Of a stretch of 64,000 nucleotides of DNA, positions 18,022 to 22,944 are shown piece by piece (the first letter of the stretch is position 1; each line of letters opens with the position of its first letter). The DNA lies in NCBI GenBank assembly GCA_015067175.1, contig SVMX01000006.1, positions 62,001 through 126,000 on the forward strand, given 5' to 3'. A program made the position numbers and the translations under genes. Source of the stretch: Oscillospiraceae bacterium. Lineage in GTDB: Bacteria; Bacillota; Clostridia; Oscillospirales; Ruminococcaceae. The notes under the pieces were generated by a model. It did no database searches, was not told the origin of the DNA, and saw only the letters and a list, made by a program, of their open reading frames with translations.

Positions 18022-18078
18022 GTTTTCTTTCTCCTCGCGGTCAATAGGTTTTTGGGCTTATCCCTAACCTCTGTATAT

Positions 18079-18107
18079 ATTATAGCATACATGCATGTAT
18101 TTGTCAA
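18079..18107 (-). promoter_or_regulatory. Consensus leftward sigma-A promoter with an operator in its spacer
   Basis: On the minus strand TTGACA (18102-18107) and TATAAT (18079-18084) are exactly 17 bases apart, a perfect consensus. The spacer holds the palindrome ATACATGCATGTAT, so a bound repressor would exclude RNA polymerase. It drives the leftward accessory operon. Confidence 0.85.
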
Positions 18108-18178
18108 GCATGCATGCATGTTTTCTGCTTTTTGTACAAATTGCATACATGCATTTTGTGCACAATTACATGCATGTA
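18087..18178. promoter_or_regulatory. Operator array of ACATGCATGT-type palindromes
   Basis: Four related sites lie between divergent promoters: ATACATGCATGTAT (18087-18100), GCATGCATGCATG (18108-18120), GCATACATGCAT (18143-18154) and TACATGCATGTA (18167-18178). Close, regularly spaced palindromes next to a gene for an Arc-type regulator fit cooperative RHH binding. Confidence 0.75.
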
Positions 18179-18182
18179 TGTC

Positions 18183-18211
18183 TTGAAATTCACGCAGATA
18201 TTTGATATAAT
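18183..18211 (+). promoter_or_regulatory. sigma-A promoter of the RHH regulator gene
   Basis: TTGAAA (18183-18188), 17-base spacer, TATAAT (18206-18211). The last operator palindrome ends 4 bases before the -35, so autoregulation is likely. Confidence 0.85.
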
Positions 18212-18233
18212 AGGGAAAAGGAGTGTGAAAAGT

Positions 18234-18443
18234 ATGTCCCCCGTATCAAAAGCAAAGTTGGCAAGCAATGCGCGTTATAGAGAGAAACAAGAATTTATTC
18301 AACTGCGTGTTGGAGCAGGCGAGCGCGCCCGCTATAAAGCCGCCGCCGAACAACTCGGCGTATCGGTCAACCAACTGTTTATAAACGCCGTTGAACAGTT
18401 TATCGCAGATAATCTCGCGGAACCATTGAATAACGAGGATTGA
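18234..18443 (+). CDS. Ribbon-helix-helix (Arc/CopG-type) transcription regulator
   Basis: A 69-aa protein. Residues about 20-60 fit the RHH fold: a beta strand FIQLRVGAGE, helix RARYKAAAEQLG, turn, and helix SVNQLFINAVEQFIADNL; the N-terminus is basic. Such proteins dimerise and bind palindromic operators with the strand pair. AAAAGGAGTG precedes the ATG. The palindrome array directly upstream is its probable target, making it a candidate repressor of both itself and the leftward operon. Alone it could also be read as an antitoxin, but no toxin gene is adjacent. Confidence 0.8.
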   Translation: MSPVSKAKLASNARYREKQEFIQLRVGAGERARYKAAAEQLGVSVNQLFINAVEQFIADNLAEPLNNED

Positions 18444-18816
18444 ATTATCCTTTTGAGGCTCGCTTTTGCTTCTTTTGGCGAGACAAAAGAAGAGAAACCT
18501 ATAAATAATCGCCATCTATCCTTGACATAAAAGTTTTTTCGCGTCTTGATAGGTTCTTTCAGCGGTGGTACAATAGACTACCCGACGGAGAGCGATTTTC
18601 TGTTTCTGAACTATCCTCCGTCGGCGAAGCCATTCAACCGCCGCTGAAAGGTTCTGTCAAGACCCGACATTGTCCATGAGCGTACCGCAACATAGAAAAT
18701 TTGAGCCATCTATCAAAAGCGAATGGGAACAATGTCGAGCCATCGAAAAAAGTTTTCTGTCAACGTGCAAAGCTTTACCAATAACACGCGGGGCGTAAGC
18801 CCCGCTAAAAACTATA

Positions 18817-18850
18817 GCCGCCCCTGCGCTTCAGCGCGGGGCGGCTTTTT
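18817..18850 (+). terminator. Strong GC-rich terminator in the non-coding region
   Basis: A 12-bp stem with one bulge (GCCGCCCC-t-GCGC, loop TTCA, GCGCGGGGCGGC) followed by five Ts; probably ends rightward transcription from the RHH gene. Confidence 0.75.
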
Positions 18851-19020
18851 ACACGGCAAATTTGAGCCGATTTAGGGCGAATACTCCCCTGGTAATACGG
18901 AGTATTCGCTTACACACGGAATATCCCTCGGAGCAGTATTCGTGCGGCTTTAGGGGACATAAAATTTTCCCCGCTTTTGTGCGCCAGTATTTTCCAACTG
19001 GACAAAAACGGGAGTATTTT

Positions 19021-19038
19021 TTGAAACTTAACTTTCAA
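19021..19038 (+). repeat. Module-boundary repeat copy 3 (TTGAAACTTAACTTTCAA)
   Basis: Exact consensus copy at the right edge of the structured region, 3' of the leftward coiled-coil gene. Confidence 0.85.
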
Positions 19039-19058
19039 AAATCGCGACAAAAGGAAAG

Positions 19059-19074
19059 CCCCGAATAATCGGGG
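19059..19074 (-). terminator. Terminator of the leftward coiled-coil gene
   Basis: CCCCGA (19059-19064) pairs with TCGGGG (19069-19074); on the minus strand it is followed by a pyrimidine-rich CTTTCCTTTT tract and lies directly after the stop codon. Confidence 0.65.
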
Positions 19075-19317
19075 TCAATTCATTTTAATTATCTTGTCTT
19101 CAACAGGGAAAGGGTATTGATCGCGGAAGTTATAATCAATCCATTTAACGATTTCGTTTGTAACAGCTCTTGTTACCTCGGTGTTTTCTTCAATGATATC
19201 AAGTCTTTCTTCAATGTTGTCTAAGCGTCCCTCAATGTTATCTAACTTTTCATTGATAGGATTGATTTTTTCGTCTATTAACTGTGACAGCAATTTAATG
19301 TCCTCGGGTGTCAGCAT
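19075..19317 (-). CDS. Coiled-coil protein with repeated LDNIEERLD heptads
   Basis: An 80-aa protein in which residues 10-50 form tandem heptads (EKLDNIEGRLDNIEERLDII), a strong coiled coil, followed by a polar tail (IVKWIDYNFRDQYPFP). AAAGGAGAT precedes the start. Similar small coiled-coil proteins are common in Firmicutes phages and have been annotated as hypothetical or hemolysin-XhlA-like, but no membrane segment is seen here. Role unknown; it could act as an oligomeric scaffold or bind DNA-associated proteins. Confidence 0.65.
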   Translation of the reverse strand: MLTPEDIKLLSQLIDEKINPINEKLDNIEGRLDNIEERLDIIEENTEVTRAVTNEIVKWIDYNFRDQYPFPVEDKIIKMN

Positions 19318-19419
19318 GATGTATCTCCTTTCATGAAGTGGTGTTTTTATTCTAGCACACGTTTATGATTTTGTCAATCCTTGCTTATCAGTGTTTTTTA
19401 ATCATTGGTAAAAGTAATC

Positions 19420-19713
19420 TTAAAAACGTTTCTTATTAAAAAGGATTTTAATAGCTTCTATCATACCTTGTAAGATCGAGCAGTGTTTTAAGGCATAATT
19501 CCATAATTTGATTAAAGTTGAAATGATAAGTCCGAGAACGATAATGAAACTAATGACAATTGTTAAAATAAGCCAAATCTTGTTATTTTGAATGCAATTA
19601 TATATGAATGCAAAAATGTTTATAAATACAACCATAACGATTGTAGCATACTGCATTACTTTTAATGGATTTTTAGGCATTTTAATTTTTAATGTTTTAT
19701 GCTTGCGTTTCAT
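19420..19713 (-). CDS. Small membrane protein with two transmembrane helices
   Basis: A 97-aa protein: basic N-terminus (MKRKHKTLKIKMPKNP), a helix at about residues 19-41, a second at about 45-68, and a basic C-terminus ending FNKKRF. The two-helix hairpin with positive ends on both sides predicts cytoplasmic termini. It lies 11 bases downstream of the XRE repressor on the same strand. Membrane-bound partners of phage repressors include immunity or superinfection-exclusion proteins, which is a possibility only. Confidence 0.55.
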   Translation of the reverse strand: MKRKHKTLKIKMPKNPLKVMQYATIVMVVFINIFAFIYNCIQNNKIWLILTIVISFIIVLGLIISTLIKLWNYALKHCSILQGMIEAIKILFNKKRF

Positions 19714-19724
19714 ATTTCACTTTG

Positions 19725-19940
19725 CTAGTTTGTTTTTATAATACCGAAAAGCCAATCAGTACTTACATTGTATAGTTCTGCTAATAGTCCTATTGTTTCA
19801 ATATTGGGTTCTAATGCGCCTGTTTCGTATTTAGTTATATTACTACGTGAAGTATTAAGCGTATCTGCTACCTCTTGTTGTGTCATTTTAGAACTTTGTC
19901 TTGCTCTTTTTAAGTTTGTTGCGAAATTCTCTTTAAACAT
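19725..19940 (-). CDS. XRE-family (HTH_3) repressor
   Basis: A 71-aa single-domain Cro/CI-type DNA-binding protein. The helix-turn-helix is clear: NLKRARQSSKMTQQEVADTL, then NTSRSNITKYETGALEPNIETI, with the classic Q-x-x-V-A and Y-E-x-G features. The start at 19940 is chosen because AAGGGTGACC precedes it and because longer frames run into the operator region. It is a good candidate for the lysogeny repressor of the prophage. Four similar 15-bp sites lie directly upstream. Confidence 0.85.
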   Translation of the reverse strand: MFKENFATNLKRARQSSKMTQQEVADTLNTSRSNITKYETGALEPNIETIGLLAELYNVSTDWLFGIIKTN

Positions 19941-19958
19941 ATAGGTCACCCTTTCTTT

Positions 19959-20065
19959 GTTCCATTGTAGCACTATTGTACATAATTTTGTGTTCTTTTT
20001 TGGCACATTTGACAGTTCCATTTTAGAACGTAATGTGTTATAATATAATTGTTCCAAAAAAGAAC
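19959..20065. promoter_or_regulatory. Four GTTC-N-GAAC-like operators upstream of the XRE gene
   Basis: Related 15-mers: GTTCCATTGTAGCAC (19959-19973), GTTCTTTTTTGGCAC (19992-20006), GTTCCATTTTAGAAC (20015-20029) and GTTCCAAAAAAGAAC (20051-20065). They are inverted-repeat sites of the kind bound by dimeric XRE repressors. TTGACA and TATAAT sequences lie among them but not at a standard spacing. Confidence 0.65.
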
Positions 20066-20090
20066 ATTGCACCCTGCCCGAAAAGAAAAA

Positions 20091-20108
20091 CCCCGCCTAA
20101 CAGCGGGG
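20091..20108 (-). terminator. Terminator of the leftward 62-aa membrane protein gene
   Basis: CCCCGC (20091-20096) pairs with GCGGGG (20103-20108); the minus strand continues TTTTTCTTTTC. Confidence 0.85.
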
Positions 20109-20115
20109 AGAGGTA

Positions 20116-20304
20116 TTAGCGTTTCTTCTTGAACTTTTGCATTATTTCGCCTAGCACTAAGCCAATGCCCATACAAGATAAGGCTATAGCACCGAGTGCA
20201 ACAAAATTTCTTTCTCTTATTAAGTAGGCAAAATAACCGCAGACTGGTAAAAGAAACGGCGTAATAAATGCCGCTAGTTCTAGATTTCTTTTTGCTTTTC
20301 TCAT
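20116..20304 (-). CDS. Small membrane protein with two transmembrane helices
   Basis: A 62-aa protein: basic N-terminus (MRKAKRNLEL), helix about residues 10-28 (AAFITPFLLPVCGYFAYLI), a short RER turn, helix about 33-52, and a basic tail ending FKKKR. It has its own promoter (20350-20378), an AAGGAGG ribosome-binding site and its own terminator, so it is a separate leftward transcription unit between the XRE gene and the rightward structural operon. The function is unknown; constitutive expression would suit an immunity or exclusion role. Confidence 0.65.
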   Translation of the reverse strand: MRKAKRNLELAAFITPFLLPVCGYFAYLIRERNFVALGAIALSCMGIGLVLGEIMQKFKKKR

Positions 20305-20349
20305 GGCTGAATGCCTCCTTTGTAATGGTTAATATAGTGTGTCAGCTTA

Positions 20350-20378
20350 ATTATACCATAAATCGGGTAGGTGTGCAA
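20350..20378 (-). promoter_or_regulatory. sigma-A promoter of the 62-aa membrane protein gene
   Basis: On the minus strand TTGCAC (20373-20378) and TATAAT (20350-20355) with a 17-base spacer. Confidence 0.75.
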
Positions 20379-20391
20379 CAAATTAATACTA

Positions 20392-20418
20392 TTCCGCAAA
20401 GGAAACTGCGCAAAGCAG
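20392..20418 (+). promoter_or_regulatory. Twin GCAAA-loop hairpins, leader of the 20434 gene
   Basis: Two small stem-loops with identical GCAAA loops: TTCC-GCAAA-GGAA (20392-20404) and CTGC-GCAAA-GCAG (20406-20418), sixteen bases before the start codon. A second pair with the same loops precedes the candidate ssDNA-binding protein gene. Looks like a protein-binding RNA (or ssDNA) motif. Confidence 0.65.
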
Positions 20419-20433
20419 AGAAAGAGGTATTTT

Positions 20434-21021
20434 ATGAGCGAAGAGAAATTTTATGACAAGTGCATGGTATCAGATTACAACACATCATTTGAGTATTTCG
20501 TTGATTATTACGGCGAAACCGCAACAGTAAAGGCTGTCATTGAATGCGGTATTTACTTTCTAGTGTTGTCGGAAAGTACACCATATTATGGTGATGATAC
20601 ACAGATAGATTTGCTTGTGTGTTCAAACGATTTTGCGGATTCAATTCACCGTGCATTTTTTGTCACTCGCGGCATTTTAGGAGAAAAAAGCGTTGATAAG
20701 GTCAAAGATATATTTTCTACATTATGTCAAATGTCCTGTCAAATATCCTTTTTACGCCGTCGCTCTGAAAAAATGTATGTATATACTGCCGATGGCTCAC
20801 GAGAGGAATTAACGCTAACATCTGAAAACTTACAGCTAAGAATGATTGAGGCGTTTATAAAAGCTGGGCTTCAACTTAATAAAAGGTCGATTGATGATTT
20901 ATGCTTTGGGGCTTTTCATAAACATTGCAAAGAACTTTCAATTCTGCTTAGTCAAGATAAAGGTAAGCTTTTAGCAGACTTAGCGACATTAATTGACAGC
21001 GAGAGCGAGGCTGACAAATGA
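20434..21021 (+). CDS. Hypothetical phage protein at the start of the rightward operon
   Basis: A 195-aa soluble, acidic protein (MSEEKFYDKCMVSDYNTSFE...). The start at 20434 is chosen because AAAGAGG lies upstream and because the longer frame would pass through the twin hairpins. No domain was recognised; residues 20-95 look alpha/beta and 130-195 helical. It is the first gene of the rightward operon that leads into the membrane, ssDNA-binding and coat genes. An ATGA overlap joins it to the next small gene. Confidence 0.65.
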   Translation: MSEEKFYDKCMVSDYNTSFEYFVDYYGETATVKAVIECGIYFLVLSESTPYYGDDTQIDLLVCSNDFADSIHRAFFVTRGILGEKSVDKVKDIFSTLCQMSCQISFLRRRSEKMYVYTADGSREELTLTSENLQLRMIEAFIKAGLQLNKRSIDDLCFGAFHKHCKELSILLSQDKGKLLADLATLIDSESEADK

Positions 21022-21134
21022 GTATACCGTTTATTGATTTGATCTATATATGTGCATTCGCAGCCTCTCCATTAATAGTTTTTTTATCGTTCGTGTTTAT
21101 AAAATATTTTAAAGATAAGGGGGACGACCAATGA
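21018..21134 (+). CDS. 38-aa single-helix membrane peptide
   Basis: A short frame MSIPFIDLIYICAFAASP followed by LIVFLSFVFIKYF and an acidic tail KDKGDDQ. One transmembrane helix spans about residues 8-31. Both ends overlap neighbours by ATGA (21018-21021 and 21131-21134), strong evidence that it is translated. Small one-helix proteins are typical of inovirus minor coat or assembly components; which one cannot be told. Confidence 0.6.
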   Translation: MSIPFIDLIYICAFAASPLIVFLSFVFIKYFKDKGDDQ

Positions 21135-21523
21135 CAACAATTGATTTATCCTTGATGGAAAATTTATGGGGTTTTATGCTTGCGCTTGGCACTTTTACGG
21201 CTGCATTCTTTTTCTTGTTTGAATATTTGCTTCAAGCAGTTGTGTGGCTTATTCAGCGCATAAAGCTTCACCATTTCAAAGCAAAGGTAAAGACAAAATT
21301 CAATATGTCGGATTTCAATATCAAACCTTGTCCGTTCTGCGGCTGTGAACATATAAAGGTAGTGAAAAAGGACTTTTTAAAGGTTGAGCAATTCGCTTTA
21401 AAATGTGCCGCTTGCGACATGGGTACTCCGTATGGCGCACCTACTTATATAGTCAGCAGTTGGAACAACCGCGCAACAGACACCACGTTTTCAACGGCGA
21501 CAGCCGGTGATATAAATAACTAA
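21131..21523 (+). CDS. Membrane-anchored Lar-like zinc-ribbon protein
   Basis: A 130-aa protein with an N-terminal transmembrane helix (about residues 12-42, WGFMLALGTFTAAFFFLFEYLL in part) and a cytosolic C-terminal domain like the Lar restriction-alleviation family: IKPCPFCGCEHI near 65-76, CAACDMG near 91-97, and the late SSWNNRA motif that mirrors the family's W-N-x-R end. Lar proteins are normally soluble; a membrane-tethered form is unusual. It overlaps the upstream 38-aa gene by ATGA. Confidence 0.65.
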   Translation: MTTIDLSLMENLWGFMLALGTFTAAFFFLFEYLLQAVVWLIQRIKLHHFKAKVKTKFNMSDFNIKPCPFCGCEHIKVVKKDFLKVEQFALKCAACDMGTPYGAPTYIVSSWNNRATDTTFSTATAGDINN

Positions 21524-21530
21524 AAAACCT

Positions 21531-21567
21531 CTGCGCAAAGCAGAAAAATGATGTGTCCGCAAAGGAC
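21531..21567 (+). promoter_or_regulatory. Twin GCAAA-loop hairpins, leader of the ssDNA-binding protein gene
   Basis: CTGC-GCAAA-GCAG (21531-21543) and GTCC-GCAAA-GGAC (21555-21567) lie 16 bases before the start at 21584. Compared with 20392-20418 the loops are identical while one stem differs with compensating changes (TTCC/GGAA versus GTCC/GGAC). Confidence 0.7.
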
Positions 21568-21583
21568 AGAAAGTGAGGAAATT

Positions 21584-21898
21584 ATGGCATTTGTAGTAAG
21601 AAGTGCAAAGCACAAGAAAGGTACATACGAGGGCAAAGATTACGATAATATCAATATCTTTTGCGAGAATCCTTACAGCGAAAATGAACAGGTGCTTTTC
21701 GGTCCCGAAATCGAGATACTCAAAGTAAAGTACACGGATTTCACGGCGGCTTTTCAGCGCAACAAGGCAAACGGCTTCTCCATGATACAGGAGATGGAGG
21801 GAAACCTCATTCAGCCCGTATATGATAAGTTCGGCAATGTTGTTGACTTCACACTGTACAAGGCTGAAACAGAGCCAGAAACAAAAACCAACAAGTAA
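21584..21898 (+). CDS. Candidate phage ssDNA-binding protein (gV-like role)
   Basis: A 104-aa protein, beta-rich and charged: MAFVVRSAKHKKGTYEGKDY, then DNINIFCENPYS, with an acidic-to-basic C-terminal tail (AETEPETKTNK). No family was recognised with certainty. Size, beta pattern, the flexible charged tail and the place directly before the major coat gene match the gene V (ssDNA-binding) slot of filamentous phages. GTGAGG precedes the start at 21584. If correct it coats the phage single strand and may repress translation through the hairpins in its leader. Confidence 0.5.
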   Translation: MAFVVRSAKHKKGTYEGKDYDNINIFCENPYSENEQVLFGPEIEILKVKYTDFTAAFQRNKANGFSMIQEMEGNLIQPVYDKFGNVVDFTLYKAETEPETKTNK

Positions 21899-21937
21899 GC
21901 TTCCTTGACATAATCAATATGGAAAGGGGGTGAGAAT

Positions 21938-22138
21938 ATGGACGAGGTTACAGCTGTAGATACTAGCACTGTAATGGACAAGGTCACCGCAGGTCTTGAG
22001 GGTGGTTTTACAATGGGCACAAAAGCCTTTAACTTCCTTATGGACAATCCTCTGACATCGTTCATTATCGGTATTGGCTTTTGCTATACCGCGCTTGGCA
22101 TTATAAGACGTGCGCTCCGTGTGTCTAAGCGTATGTAA
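21938..22138 (+). CDS. Inovirus major coat protein (pVIII-like)
   Basis: A 66-aa protein with the classic layout: an acidic, flexible N-terminus (MDEVTAVDTSTVMDK), one helix crossing the membrane (about residues 38-58, LTSFIIGIGFCYTALGII) and a strongly basic C-terminus (RRALRVSKRM) to contact the packaged DNA. There is no cleavable signal peptide, as in Pf3. AAAGGGGGTGAG gives a strong ribosome-binding site and a GAAA-loop terminator-like hairpin follows, as expected for the most abundant virion protein. The C-terminal 43 residues recur in the protein at 22343. Confidence 0.85.
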   Translation: MDEVTAVDTSTVMDKVTAGLEGGFTMGTKAFNFLMDNPLTSFIIGIGFCYTALGIIRRALRVSKRM

Positions 22139-22144
22139 AAGGTG

Positions 22145-22175
22145 ATGGGGGGCAGAAATGCTCCCCATTAAATTT
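22145..22175 (+). terminator. Hairpin terminator after the major coat gene
   Basis: A 10-bp stem (22145-22154 with 22159-22168, one G-T pair) with a GAAA tetraloop, followed by TAAATTTT. Ff phages also place a terminator just after gene VIII. Confidence 0.7.
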
Positions 22176-22192
22176 TGAAACTTAACTTTCAA
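22175..22192 (+). repeat. Module-boundary repeat copy 4 (TTGAAACTTAACTTTCAA)
   Basis: Exact consensus copy between the coat terminator and the 33-aa peptide gene. Confidence 0.85.
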
Positions 22193-22209
22193 AAAAAGGG
22201 GTGAAATAA

Positions 22210-22311
22210 ATGAAACGCGCAAAAATCAATTGGCTGTTGATTTTCGGTATACTTTGCATGGCTGCTGGTGTTGGCTTTCTTGTGTTGTCAGCAGTAGGCT
22301 TGTTTGTATAA
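22210..22311 (+). CDS. 33-aa single-helix peptide, candidate minor coat protein
   Basis: Frame MKRAKINWLLIFGILCMA followed by AGVGFLVLSAVGLFV: three basic residues at the start and then one hydrophobic helix that fills the rest. AAAGGGGTG precedes the ATG. It is the size of Ff pVII and pIX (about 33 aa), the blunt-end proteins, and lies between the two coat-type genes. The assignment is by size, hydrophobicity and place only. Confidence 0.55.
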   Translation: MKRAKINWLLIFGILCMAAGVGFLVLSAVGLFV

Positions 22312-22342
22312 ATGTATTCGGATAAAAGGGAGGGGGTGAAAC

Positions 22343-22876
22343 ATGAAAAAGGTAAGATTATGTTTGACGTGTATCGCTTTGGCGCTGATGATGATTGTCT
22401 GCTCGGTCGGTGCTTCTGCCGCTTTGCTGTTCGATGCTGTAATACCCGATGATTTTGTTGATGATTTTTTCATTGGTGAGGCTGATGTAACAGTTAACGA
22501 AGCGGTTTATGCTATATCTGAGTATTTGGGCGTGCCTACTGACGATGTTGCGAAAAGTCTTGAATTTACATTGGAAGCTGATAAGAAACGCATTATGGTT
22601 TATGAGGCTGACGAACTTGTCGAGATCGTTTTAAAGGACAGTTCGGGCGCTGTGTGCTTAATGGCGGCGCAGTATTCTGTAGTGATTGAGAACGGAACAA
22701 CGAAAGAAATTATAACAAATCTTAGCGTTGGTATGTCGAGCGGTTTCACAATGGGTACAAAAGCCTTTAACTTCCTTGTGGATAATTCATTGACTTCATT
22801 TGTAATCGGTGTAGGCTTCTGCAGTGCGGCATTTGGATTAATAAAACGCGCATTGCGTGTATCGAAACGTATGTAA
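22343..22876 (+). CDS. Secreted-domain/coat-protein fusion (major coat paralogue)
   Basis: A 177-aa protein in three parts: a signal peptide (residues 1-26, ending SVGASA), an extracellular acidic domain (about 27-130), and a C-terminal copy of the major coat protein (about 134-177). The last part (SGFTMGTKAFNFLVDN, LTSFVIGVGFC, KRALRVSKRM) is nearly identical to residues 23-66 of the 21938 protein. It should sit in the filament through the coat-like segment and expose the other domain, as a cap or display protein. AGGGAGGGGGTGA is a strong ribosome-binding site. Confidence 0.75.
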   Translation: MKKVRLCLTCIALALMMIVCSVGASAALLFDAVIPDDFVDDFFIGEADVTVNEAVYAISEYLGVPTDDVAKSLEFTLEADKKRIMVYEADELVEIVLKDSSGAVCLMAAQYSVVIENGTTKEIITNLSVGMSSGFTMGTKAFNFLVDNSLTSFVIGVGFCSAAFGLIKRALRVSKRM

Positions 22877-22882
22877 GTTATG

Positions 22883-22912
22883 ATGGGGAGTTTTCACATT
22901 CCCCATTGTATT
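22883..22912 (+). terminator. Hairpin after the coat-fusion gene
   Basis: ATGGGGA (22883-22889) pairs with TCCCCAT (22900-22906), then TGTATTTT. It mirrors the hairpin after the major coat gene, in line with duplication of the whole gene-plus-terminator unit. Confidence 0.6.
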
Positions 22913-22930
22913 TTGAGACTTAACTTTCAA
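22913..22930 (+). repeat. Module-boundary repeat copy 5 (TTGAGACTTAACTTTCAA)
   Basis: One mismatch to the consensus; lies between the second hairpin and the tip-protein gene. Confidence 0.85.
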
Positions 22931-22944
22931 AAAGGGGTGTTTGA

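Larger units (their letters stand above)
18444..19074. other. Structured non-coding region, probable phage replication/packaging origin
   Basis: About 630 bases without a credible gene. Hairpins in order: a long imperfect 26-bp stem (18544-18569 with 18637-18662) that encloses a perfect 9-bp stem (CCGACGGAG 18582-18590 with CTCCGTCGG 18616-18624); a 9-bp stem CGACATTGT 18665-18673 with 18729-18737; GCGGGGC/GCCCCGC at 18788-18805; a 12-bp GC-rich stem with TTTTT at 18817-18850; and GAATACTCC/GGAGTATTC at 18879-18907. Filamentous phages keep the ssDNA origin, complementary-strand origin and packaging hairpin in such a region. The exact nick site cannot be named. Confidence 0.65.

Noticed and set aside
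18087-18178. CRISPR-like repeat array
   Set aside because: The ATGCAT palindromes are short, variable in spacing and have no unique spacers; they are operators.
18234-18443. Antitoxin of a toxin-antitoxin pair
   Set aside because: The RHH protein has no adjacent toxin-like gene; the operator array and divergent promoter favour a phage regulator.
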